From CAZAYP01 sp964489425 [NCBI: uncultured Verrucomicrobiota bacterium] (lineage in GTDB: Bacteria; Verrucomicrobiota; Kiritimatiellia; RZYC01), in the NCBI GenBank assembly GCA_964489425.1, contig CAZAYP010000082.1, forward strand, positions 1 through 20,780: a stretch of 20,780 bases of DNA, given 5' to 3'. This document shows positions 1 to 4,921 of this stretch, piece after piece. The notes below the pieces were generated by a model, which was not told where the DNA came from, did not search any database, and worked only from the letters and a program-made list of their open reading frames with translations. Each line of letters opens with the position of its first letter. Positions within the stretch are counted from its first letter, which is position 1. The position numbers and the translations under genes are program-made.

Positions 1-113
1 AATCGGACGTTCCCATGTCCCGCCATCTCGGTTTCATCGCAACGCGATGTAACGCAGAAGGTTGCGCGGAATCAGTCCTCAAACTCCAGTTTAGACTCCG
101 CTTCGAGGCCGAA

Positions 114-1496
114 CTACCCCCCAACCACTTCTTGACACAAAATTTTTGACAACGATCCCGTGGCGGCGACGGCCTCTTCCTGCCGGATATGCTCGAGTTC
201 AATCTTGTAGTCGATGGTCTGCAGCCGCATTTCCCACTTGGCCCGCTCCTTCTCGTAATCGGCCATGGCCTTGGCGTTCTGCATCTCCACCTTGTCGAAA
301 TAGGCTTGGAGCGCGGCCTTCTGCTTGGCCTGGTCCTTGAACTTGGCCTTGATGCCGTCCTTGATGTCATTGAGTTCGCGCTGGACCGCCCGGTTGTGTT
401 CCTGGGCGGCCTGGAGCTGGTTGCGGATTTCGATGAAGCTGACGCCGGACCGCATGAGTTGCTGTTCCAGTTCGCGGATATTGATTTGGTCAAACGTCTT
501 GGGTTCGGGCGGCTGGGGTTCCATGGATGCGACTGCGGCGCGTTGGTCTTCCAGAAGCGCGATGCGGGCGTCAAAGTCACGGGAACTGGTATAGTCCGGC
601 CGGTACGGGTCAGGCTCAGCGCCGGTGGGCGAATATTGGTATTGGCTGGGGTCTGGTGTGGACGGCCCGGCCGGCGGCGATGCGCTGGCTGCCCGGCCCA
701 TTCCCCCTCCGCTACCTCCGCCTTCGCCAGATCCACCGCACCCGCCGCCCCCTCCACCTCCACCACCGTGGATGTGGGCGAACATGGCTTTGCGTTGCTC
801 TTCGGTCATCTGCTCGATCCCGGGGCCGCCGTTGGCAATAAGCTGGACCGCACGGTTGAACAGCGCCCAGTTGCCGGTCACGCGCACGGGCTCCCGTTCG
901 TAGTCGCACCCGTGAGGGGGCGTGAATGTAGGTGGTTGTTCAACGATCAAGCCCGCCTGACGGCGGTCACTACGAACTTGCGGACCGCCCGGCGCGAGGC
1001 GCACAGGCTCCGCCGGCGCTGCGGACTGGCTGCTGTTCGAGAGCGGCACCATGCCGGAGATGTTGGGATCGTTGGTCACGGCGGCGTTGACCAACCGCTG
1101 CGGCTTCACCCGGTTGTTGCCCAGGGCCAGGCACTCGTCCTGTCGGAACACGGGCGAGATGAACCTGTACCGGCCGCCCCGGACCGACTCCTCGCCCTTG
1201 TCAGTCCACCGGATCTGCGCCCACAACCCGGTTGGCCGCTGCTCCAGTTTCACGATCCAGCCGGCAGCCTCGCTGGGCTTGCCCTGGTCGAGGCTGAAAT
1301 GGTCGAAATCGATCAGGATGCCGGGATGGTTGGGGGCGGCGGCATCGGTATTGAACCGCTCGACCATGGCCCGGCAGCAGTCCTCGTCGATGATTTGGAT
1401 CAGGCCGGTCGGGTTGTGCTGGAACTCGCCCAGGGCGGAAATCTGGTACCAGTTGTCCGCCGGCATCTCAAAGCTGTTGGTCAGGAGCAGGCTCAT
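114..1496 (-). CDS. Mu-like prophage I protein (head maturation protease with scaffold-like tail)
   Basis: Residues 1-155 match the Mu-like I protease family (Mu gp32 type), which matures phage capsids and carries the scaffold as its C-terminal part. Visible family hallmarks are an IDFDH block (63-67), a GWI..L....GLWA..RWT block (79-98), a GGRYRFISPVF block (107-117) and an AAVTNDPNISGM block (138-149). The C-terminal half is atypical. It has a spacer, a MTEEQRKAMFAH helix (230-241) that recurs in such proteins, a run of nine glycines within a Gly-rich patch (244-267), a proline-rich stretch and a charged coiled-coil helix (about 335-445), as expected of a scaffold. The gene starts 3 bases after the stop of the upstream gene and is probably cotranscribed. 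It ends in a G6 run just before TAG, after which the frame stays open for 13 codons. The fold assignment is firm. Whether it is part of a live prophage cannot be judged, because the genes further left are not visible. Confidence 0.8.
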   Translation of the reverse strand: MSLLLTNSFEMPADNWYQISALGEFQHNPTGLIQIIDEDCCRAMVERFNTDAAAPNHPGILIDFDHFSLDQGKPSEAAGWIVKLEQRPTGLWAQIRWTDKGEESVRGGRYRFISPVFRQDECLALGNNRVKPQRLVNAAVTNDPNISGMVPLSNSSQSAAPAEPVRLAPGGPQVRSDRRQAGLIVEQPPTFTPPHGCDYEREPVRVTGNWALFNRAVQLIANGGPGIEQMTEEQRKAMFAHIHGGGGGGGGGCGGSGEGGGSGGGMGRAASASPPAGPSTPDPSQYQYSPTGAEPDPYRPDYTSSRDFDARIALLEDQRAAVASMEPQPPEPKTFDQINIRELEQQLMRSGVSFIEIRNQLQAAQEHNRAVQRELNDIKDGIKAKFKDQAKQKAALQAYFDKVEMQNAKAMADYEKERAKWEMRLQTIDYKIELEHIRQEEAVAATGSLSKILCQEVVGG

Positions 1497-1499
1497 GGG

Positions 1500-1937
1500 T
1501 CACTTCTTTTTGGTCGGCGGCCGCGGCGCCAGCAGCATGCCGCTGGATGCCGTGTTCTTGGCCGCGGCGGTGTTAATCTTGAAGATGTCCTGAAGATGCT
1601 GCTTGGGATCGATCAACCCCGTCTGGTGCTGCTGGGCCGTAGGCTTGGTTGTTTGCTGGGGTTTGGCTGGCGTCTCCGGGGGCCTGTACGGCGGTGCCTG
1701 GTCGGGATACGGCTTGCGATAGCTGTAGTTGGGGTTGGGCGTACTCGGGCCGCCGCTTGGCGCCGTGGTAATCGCTATGGGGCGTGGAAGGTCGTCTAAT
1801 GACTTGGGGCAGCGTTCAGCCATGTCCTCCATGGCCACCAGCCGGGCCATGGTGAGGCCCCTGATCGGATTATAGTAATCCCGCCAATTCTGTTTGCGTG
1901 TCAGCCGCATATCGCGCCCAAAACAAAGGCGGCCCAT
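1500..1937 (-). CDS. Short protein with a Mu gp29/DUF935 portal-like N-terminus and a proline-rich tail
   Basis: A 145-residue product. Residues 18-40, RDYYNPIRGLTMARLVAMED followed by MAER, resemble the N-terminus of Mu gp29-like (DUF935) portal proteins, where an RD-NP-RGLT motif precedes the first helix. A full portal is normally 400-500 residues. Here the similarity stops near residue 45 and is replaced by low-complexity Pro/Thr/Gln sequence (about 58-105) and a short basic tail ending in three lysines. Either an internal deletion has fused the portal start to other phage sequence, or this is a small derived protein. In Mu the order is portal, F, G, protease; here the protease follows directly, which fits a deletion. 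It has a consensus-like promoter (1989-2017) about 50 bases upstream. No clear Shine-Dalgarno precedes the ATG at 1937; an in-frame ATG at 1910 is an alternative start. Confidence 0.55.
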   Translation of the reverse strand: MGRLCFGRDMRLTRKQNWRDYYNPIRGLTMARLVAMEDMAERCPKSLDDLPRPIAITTAPSGGPSTPNPNYSYRKPYPDQAPPYRPPETPAKPQQTTKPTAQQHQTGLIDPKQHLQDIFKINTAAAKNTASSGMLLAPRPPTKKK

Positions 1938-1962
1938 GAGGTCGTGGCCCCACGAAGCCGCC
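1928..1962 (-). promoter_or_regulatory. Hairpin enclosing the start codon of the 1500-1937 gene
   Basis: GGCGGC at 1928-1933 pairs with GCCGCC at 1957-1962, and an inner CGTG/CACG stem (1943-1946 with 1951-1954) nests inside. On the minus-strand transcript this places the ATG (1937-1935) in or next to the outer stem. It could limit translation initiation, but it may also be chance in GC-rich DNA. Confidence 0.3.
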
Positions 1963-1988
1963 TGTACCGTTGCTCGGATGTCGGGAAT

Positions 1989-2017
1989 TTCTTAGCGGAT
2001 TATGGGCGGAAAGTCAA
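1989..2017 (-). promoter_or_regulatory. Sigma-70-type promoter for the phage-like gene pair
   Basis: On the minus strand TTGACT (2017-2012) is followed after 17 bases by TAAGAA (1994-1989). The predicted start near 1982 gives a leader of about 45 bases to the ATG at 1937. Its -35 box faces the -35 box of the plus-strand promoter at 2036-2064, so the two promoters are back to back. Confidence 0.5.
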
Positions 2018-2043
2018 GGAAAACCGCCATAATCCTTGACTTT
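1997..2043. repeat. Interleaved inverted repeats between divergent promoters
   Basis: Two inverted-repeat pairs are interleaved. GGATTATGGGCGG (1997-2009) is inverted, with one extra G, as CCGCCATAATCC (2024-2035). AAAGTCAAGG (2010-2019) is perfectly inverted as CCTTGACTTT (2034-2043). Both pairs have 14-base spacers. The second pair contains the two facing -35 boxes. The first pair overlaps the minus promoter spacer and lies just upstream of the plus -35, so it could be a shared operator. Confidence 0.5.
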
Positions 2044-2064
2044 TTCAGGCTTTTCGCCTAAAGT
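2036..2064 (+). promoter_or_regulatory. Sigma-70-type promoter for the small zinc-ribbon-like gene
   Basis: TTGACT (2036-2041) and TAAAGT (2059-2064) are separated by 17 bases. The predicted start is near 2071, inside a palindrome (GGCTGC at 2065-2070 and GCAGCC at 2077-2082), giving a leader of about 60 bases to the ATG at 2131. Confidence 0.5.
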
Positions 2065-2130
2065 GGCTGCGGTTCAGCAGCCGTAAGTGCGGCAAGATGA
2101 AAGCTGAATGACATGAGAAAGGAACAGGCT

Positions 2131-2343
2131 ATGTATATCAGGAAACGGAAAAGTGACACCTGGCACTGGATGCCGAATTGCTCGAAGTGGCCGCGTGGAA
2201 CCAACGTCGTCACCAGGGCGACGAAACCCAAATCCAGCGAACTCTGCAATGAGTGTAAGGCGAAGGCGCGCAATCAACACATTACATTAAGTGTTGCTGC
2301 CGATCAGCGAGATAGCCTATCGGAGTTGACGCCTGTTGGGTAG
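2131..2343 (+). CDS. Small conserved zinc-ribbon-like protein of unknown function
   Basis: Seventy residues from the ATG at 2131, chosen because AAAGGA ends 7 bases before it; an ATG at 2113 is in frame but has no such site. The sequence opens MYIRKRKSDTWHWMPNC and carries His12, Cys17 and a CNEC pair (Cys39, Cys42), an arrangement that could bind one zinc ion. The W-H-W and L-C-N-E-C-K-A-K blocks look like those of small hypothetical proteins seen across diverse bacteria, often near mobile DNA. This is pattern memory, not a search. The remaining residues after about 48 look unstructured. It is transcribed from its own promoter, divergently from the phage-like pair. No function can be assigned; a small regulator or nucleic-acid-binding protein is possible. 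Confidence 0.7.
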   Translation: MYIRKRKSDTWHWMPNCSKWPRGTNVVTRATKPKSSELCNECKAKARNQHITLSVAADQRDSLSELTPVG

Positions 2344-2359
2344 GATATCCAATGTGGCG

Positions 2360-2377
2360 GGCCTGGATTAGCCCAGG
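2360..2377. repeat. Short hairpin between convergent genes
   Basis: GCCTGG and CCAGGC form a perfect 6-bp stem around ATTAGC, between the ends of the small plus-strand gene and the VapC-like gene. It lacks a T-run in either direction, so it is at best a weak terminator. Confidence 0.25.
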
Positions 2378-2429
2378 CATGCGGCGGTGGGGGTTGCGCC
2401 TGTGATCTCTCGCTACTACTGCTTCCGGC

Positions 2430-2819
2430 TCACCAAATCGTCTGTATGCCCGGATACCTGGCAATCACCCGGTCGCGGGTTATGAGCGCCATGCCTTGGT
2501 CCATGCACTCGGCAATCAGCACCCGGTCAAAGGGGTCCCGGTGAATATCCGGCAGCGCCACGGAGCGTAACACAATGGCGCGGGACAACGGCAGTTCAAT
2601 CAGTCCGTGGTGCGCCACAACTCGCGCAAGGTACTTGTCTGGCGTCATCGGCAGGGTCAACCGACCGCGCTTGACCATGATGGCGATTTCCCACGCGCTC
2701 ACGACCGAGATGTGCAGCGCCGCCGGCTGGCCGCGAATCGCCGCCGCGGCCGGTTCCGAAAGCTGGGCAGGGTCCGAAGCCAGCCAAACCAGCGCATGAG
2801 TGTCCAAGAGCAGGATCAT
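2430..2819 (-). CDS. VapC-type PIN-domain ribonuclease toxin
   Basis: A 129-residue PIN-domain protein, the usual length for VapC toxins, which are Mg-dependent RNases that cut tRNA or rRNA to arrest growth. The acidic active-site residues are visible: Asp6 in LLLDTHALVW, Glu44 in SAWEIAI, Asp95/Asp98 in HRDPFDR, and Asp116 in ITRD. The start at 2819 is taken because its ATG overlaps the antitoxin stop (ATGA) and lies directly before the conserved beta strand. A frame open further upstream would overlap the antitoxin gene out of frame and is rejected. Toxin and antitoxin form one operon with the promoter at 3064-3092. All key residues are intact, so the toxin is probably functional. The cellular target cannot be read from sequence. 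Confidence 0.88.
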   Translation of the reverse strand: MILLLDTHALVWLASDPAQLSEPAAAAIRGQPAALHISVVSAWEIAIMVKRGRLTLPMTPDKYLARVVAHHGLIELPLSRAIVLRSVALPDIHRDPFDRVLIAECMDQGMALITRDRVIARYPGIQTIW

Positions 2820-3055
2820 TGCAGGTTCTTGGGCCAATCCGCGGCCGGGAGCGGCGCGCACGGATCGCCGTGAAACACGGCGCCGGCCAGGGTCGAGTCT
2901 GGCCGCAACGGGTCGTCCGCGGACCGGTGGGGCACCAGGTCGGCCACGGGCTTCTTGTTGCGGCATATCACCAGGGTGGCGCCTTTGCTCTCCACCTCGT
3001 CCACCAGTTGCGAAAACCGCGTTTTCGCTTCGTAAATATTGACCATTGTTTTCAT
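2816..3055 (-). CDS. Phd/YefM-family antitoxin
   Basis: A 79-residue protein whose first 45 residues match the Phd/YefM fold: VNIYEAKTRFSQLVDEVESK, then the strand leading to KKPVADLVP. This domain binds operator DNA as a dimer. The remaining part, rich in Pro, Asp and Ala, is the expected flexible toxin-neutralising tail. The ATG at 3055 is adopted, with an in-frame ATG at 3046 equally possible; both lie within about 12 bases of the predicted transcription start, so the message would be leaderless or nearly so. Its stop overlaps the toxin start by ATGA, giving the usual coupled antitoxin-then-toxin order. Autoregulation through the palindrome at 3086-3101 is likely. Confidence 0.88.
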   Translation of the reverse strand: MKTMVNIYEAKTRFSQLVDEVESKGATLVICRNKKPVADLVPHRSADDPLRPDSTLAGAVFHGDPCAPLPAADWPKNLQ

Positions 3056-3063
3056 TTGAAAAT

Positions 3064-3092
3064 AATCTACCCCAAAAGCTTGGCTTGGTCAA
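3064..3092 (-). promoter_or_regulatory. Promoter of the toxin-antitoxin operon
   Basis: On the minus strand TTGACC (3092-3087) and TAGATT (3069-3064) are separated by 17 bases. The predicted start lies around 3057, only a few bases from the antitoxin ATG at 3055. Confidence 0.55.
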
Positions 3093-3101
3093 GTCTGACC
3101 A
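3086..3101. promoter_or_regulatory. Palindromic operator overlapping the -35 box of the TA promoter
   Basis: TGGTCA and TGACCA are perfect inverted repeats around a 4-base spacer (16 bp in all) and cover the -35 box at 3087-3092. Phd-type antitoxins repress their own operons by binding such palindromes, so this is the obvious candidate site. Confidence 0.5.
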
Positions 3102-3102
3102 T

Positions 3103-3450
3103 TATCGTTCCCAAGATGCTGCACGAGCGCTCGGTAGTCGGCGGGCCAGATGGGAAGGGGGAGTACGAAAGGGCGCGGCGCAGCCCGTGACAACCGCAGA
3201 GCCAGCCCTTGAGGCGATGGGGCGGTGCACAGTGGGTGGTCCGTGTGGGGCCAAAAGGTTTCGACGAGCCGGTTGAGACCGCTGAAGTCGTCGGTGACCA
3301 TCAGCAACATGCGGGTCAGGCCGCGGTTTTTGAGGTCGGTGAATACCTGGCGCCAGCAATTCAATGCGCCCGACCTCGTCGCGCAAGAGGGCGCAAAGGC
3401 CAGTTTCGGCGCGGTAGGCAATCATTTTGAGGTTCATCCGGGAAGTTCAT
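3103..3450 (-). pseudogene. Decayed IS256/Mutator-type transposase fragment
   Basis: One minus-strand frame (about 3240-3400) encodes ALNCWRQVFTDLKNRGL, MVTDDFSGL and, shortly after, an HxLC-like motif. These are the conserved central segments of IS256/Mutator transposases, including one aspartate of the DDE triad within TDDFSGL. The preceding part (MIAYRAETG..., about 3370-3437) seems to continue in another frame, and the part after the cysteine has lost similarity, so frameshifts are likely. Intact IS256 transposases are about 400 residues; only about a quarter is left, and no terminal inverted repeats were identified. The fragment ends at the promoter of the toxin-antitoxin operon, which may reflect insertion or deletion at that point. 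Confidence 0.6.
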
Positions 3451-3807
3451 GTCTGACGACCGATCGCCACGGCGTGGCCCAGCTCGGAACTAGGTGCCAC
3501 CGCGGTCACGACGCGGCCTGCAGCCGCAAACCAAGTTAATATTTTGAACCACAGATGCACACAGATTAACACGGATTTTCAGGGGGATCCGATACCTGCG
3601 CCGATTCACATCCGTGTCCATTCGTGTCCATCCGCGGTTGTTTCTCTTCTTCCATTCGCACCCGTTTGTTGAAATCCAGACCGGCACTTGTCGGATGAGC
3701 CTGATGGTCCTGCTGCCCGGGCTGGCCACCGGGGGGGCGGTGCGCACTTCCGCGCCGGGAATCCCCTCCCTATGCCAATACACCGGCCATAGCTTTTTTC
3801 CGGCGGG
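3441..3807. other. Intergenic stretch without a supportable gene
   Basis: Apart from the MITE-like palindromic element at 3547-3639, nothing in this stretch reads as a gene on either strand. Open frames here are short, proline/arginine-rich and lack recognisable motifs or ribosome binding sites. Confidence 0.5.
3547..3639. repeat. MITE-like imperfect palindrome (CACAGATG/CATCCGTG type)
   Basis: The left arm begins AACCACAGATGCACACAGAT and runs to about 3577. The right arm (about 3607-3639) ends in TCCATCCGCGGTT and is its inverted, diverged copy, so the whole folds into a long imperfect hairpin with a short loop. Within each arm an ACACAGAT/ACACGGAT unit is repeated with about 10-11 base periodicity. 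Repeats of this CACAGATG type are common between genes in many environmental bacterial genomes and behave as non-autonomous dispersed elements. Copy number in this genome cannot be seen here. Confidence 0.6.
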
Positions 3808-4080
3808 TTACTGAGGTGCGGTAATACCGCACCTGGGCAGATCCTTATCCCCGTCGCCCTCGGCGGCGGCCTCGCGCTCCGCTTCGCGGTGGATAGCCTT
3901 AGCGCCGGCCGGCTTGGAGGCTGGCTGCATGCGGCCCAAGGAGTCACGGCGGGGAGACGTGCAATCCGTTTGCACGTCGCAACGGATGCCACCTACAAAC
4001 ATATCCGACACGCCGCACAGCTCGGCGATCTGCCTGCTGGACAACCCCGGCCGATTACAGTTGAGTCTATAACCGTTTAT
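3808..4080 (-). pseudogene. Degraded helix-turn-helix gene, StrR/ParB-like
   Basis: The minus-strand frame holds a clear helix-turn-helix segment, GLSSRQIAELCGVSDMFVGG (about 4047-3988), followed by a linker with TDCTSPRRDSLGRMQPASKP. In StrR/ParB-like DNA-binding proteins the same pattern occurs after an N-terminal ParB domain: an S-x-R-x-I-A-x-x-C-G-V-S helix pair, then a T-SP-R-G-DG-PA-KP linker. No ATG starts the frame; a TTG at 4044 lies inside the helix-turn-helix. The ParB-like part is absent or out of frame, because upstream sequence carries stops and frame shifts. The frame ends just before a 21-bp palindrome (3814-3834). Most likely it is the remaining 3' end of a plasmid- or phage-derived regulator. 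Confidence 0.45.
3814..3834. repeat. Perfect 9-3-9 inverted repeat
   Basis: AGGTGCGGT (3814-3822) and ACCGCACCT (3826-3834) flank AAT. It overlaps the last codons of the degraded helix-turn-helix gene. No T-run follows in either direction, so a rho-independent terminator is doubtful. Confidence 0.5.
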
Positions 4081-4186
4081 ATCCTGCCGCCCACCACCAC
4101 GACGCCCGGCGCGCCATGTTCCGTGGCCTGTAGCGCGTTGGCGGCCGGGGGGCCGGCTGTGTCCGCTGCGGTGGCCTGATGGCCAT

Positions 4187-4207
4187 GCTTACAATTTGCT
4201 TACAATT
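4187..4207. repeat. Two tandem GCTTACAATT direct repeats near tRNA-Arg
   Basis: GCTTACAATT occurs at 4187-4196 and again at 4198-4207, an 11-bp period of about one helical turn. It lies about 140 bp from the 3' end of tRNA-Arg. It resembles either integrase arm sites or the residue of a phage-type coding tail; sequence alone does not decide. Confidence 0.35.
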
Positions 4208-4345
4208 CGTGCGCGCATCCAGCGTACCATACAAGCGCACGAAACTGCACGCAACGCCCGGCGCTTAAAAAGGGCAATATGCTTTGTAACCGCATAAACA
4301 TAGGCTTTATTGCGTGTTTGGCTGGGGATATGGGCGGCTTTTAGG

Positions 4346-4422
4346 TGGCACCCCCGGCAGGGCTCGAACCTGCGACCGTCGGATTAGAAATCCGATGCTC
4401 TGTCCTGCTGAGCTACGGGGGT
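4346..4422 (-). tRNA. tRNA-Arg (anticodon UCU), CCA encoded
   Basis: The minus strand folds as a complete 77-base tRNA. A 7-bp acceptor stem pairs ACCCCCG with CGGGGGT, followed by discriminator G and an encoded CCA (4348-4346). The D arm reads GTAGCTCAGCAGGACAGAGC. The anticodon stem TCGGA/TCCGA encloses the loop TTTCTAA with anticodon TCT, and the T arm contains GGTTCGAACC. It decodes AGA and AGG (by wobble). The 3' end faces the accessory region on the left, the usual target side for integrating elements. Confidence 0.93.
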
Positions 4423-4458
4423 ATGGCCTCGCGCTCGCAAACCTGCTGTTGCCGCGCC

Positions 4459-4492
4459 ATCCTAAGGAGGCGGAAACCGCCTTACAACCATT
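4459..4492 (-). promoter_or_regulatory. Possible promoter of tRNA-Arg
   Basis: On the minus strand a weak -35 (TTGTAA) is followed after 17 bases by TAGGAT (4464-4459), about 37 bases upstream of the tRNA 5' end at 4422. The spacer contains a perfect hairpin, AGGCGG-AAA-CCGCCT (4468-4482 on plus), of unclear role. Confidence 0.3.
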
Positions 4493-4553
4493 ATTTCCAT
4501 ACCTGAGCCGCATTGCTGGCGCCCAGCCGCCCAACGGATCCCCGACCGCGCCA

Positions 4554-4582
4554 TTGACGCGCGCCGCCGCCCATGCTACTAA
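4554..4582 (+). promoter_or_regulatory. Promoter of tRNA-Pro
   Basis: TTGACG (4554-4559) and TACTAA (4577-4582) are 17 bases apart. The predicted start near 4589 is about 7 bases before the tRNA 5' end at 4596. Confidence 0.6.
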
Positions 4583-4595
4583 GCAGACCCTGAAT

Positions 4596-4672
4596 CGGGG
4601 TGTAGCGCAGACTGGTAGCGCGCCAGCCTTGGGCGCTGGAAGTCGCGGGTTCAAATCCCGCCGCCCCGACCA
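4596..4672 (+). tRNA. tRNA-Pro (anticodon UGG), CCA encoded
   Basis: A complete 77-base tRNA. The acceptor stem CGGGGTG/CGCCCCG is followed by discriminator A and CCA (4670-4672). The D arm reads TAGCGCAGACTGGTAGCGCG. The anticodon stem CCAGC/GCTGG encloses loop CTTGGGC with anticodon TGG, and the T arm contains GGTTCAAATCC. The C1-G72 pair at the acceptor end is the bacterial tRNA-Pro identity feature. It decodes CCN codons, chiefly CCA/CCG. It points away from tRNA-Arg. Confidence 0.95.
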
Positions 4673-4695
4673 TTTTATCCTCGCGGCATTTGCAG

Positions 4696-4921
4696 GCGGA
4701 CAGTAAGGCGGCCTTGAGTCATCAGTGGATGAGTAATGCCATGTGGGAACTCTGCGGCATGGACGGTGGATATGGACCGGCACTGTTACGCGCCGATGGA
4801 TCGGCTGCTTGCAGGCCAAAAGGCGAGTGGTGCATGTTCCGATGGCCGCCGCCAGCTGGGTGGTTTCGAGATCCAACCTCAGGCACTTTGCGAGAAAAGC
4901 GCCTGATAGTTCCTTATTCAT
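4696..4921 (-). CDS. Possible coupled short ORF after the helicase (doubtful)
   Basis: An ATG at 4921 overlaps the helicase stop by one base (TGATG), a typical re-initiation arrangement. The frame starts MNKELSGAFLAKCLRLDLET and has a helical, reasonably balanced composition for about 40 residues. It then turns Arg/Pro/His-rich, has no stop before tRNA-Pro, and continues antisense through both tRNAs. The left limit given here is arbitrary, just outside tRNA-Pro. Either a truncated coding remnant follows the helicase or the frame is open by chance. I recognise no family. Confidence 0.2.

Noticed and set aside
36-50. CATCGC-AAC-GCGATG palindrome as a terminator for the phage-like genes
   Set aside because: The stem is only 6 bp and no T-run follows it on the minus strand, so termination cannot be claimed.
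700-780. Short tandem repeat or CRISPR-like array in the CCGCC/CCACC-rich stretch
   Set aside because: It encodes the glycine-rich patch of the I protein; there are no spacers and no regular repeat unit. No CRISPR array was seen anywhere.
189-1799. Very long plus-strand open frame opposite the phage-like genes
   Set aside because: It is antisense to a recognisable I protease and is rich in Gly/Leu/Val/Arg without any motif; such shadow frames are common in GC-rich DNA.
1997-2043. RNA pseudoknot from the interleaved inverted repeats
   Set aside because: The order of arms is right for an H-type pseudoknot, but the connecting loops would be zero bases long across 10-12 bp stems, and the arms contain two facing -35 boxes, so DNA-level regulation explains them better.
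2820-3092. N-terminal extension of the VapC frame by about 90 residues
   Set aside because: It overlaps the antitoxin out of frame, and the conserved PIN start follows the ATG at 2819.
1-4345. Attachment-site copy of the tRNA-Arg 3' end
   Set aside because: I looked for a repeat of the terminal 20-25 bases of the tRNA in the left part and found none in this window.
4468-4482. Perfect hairpin between the tRNAs as a terminator
   Set aside because: It lies upstream of both tRNA genes and has no T-run on either strand.
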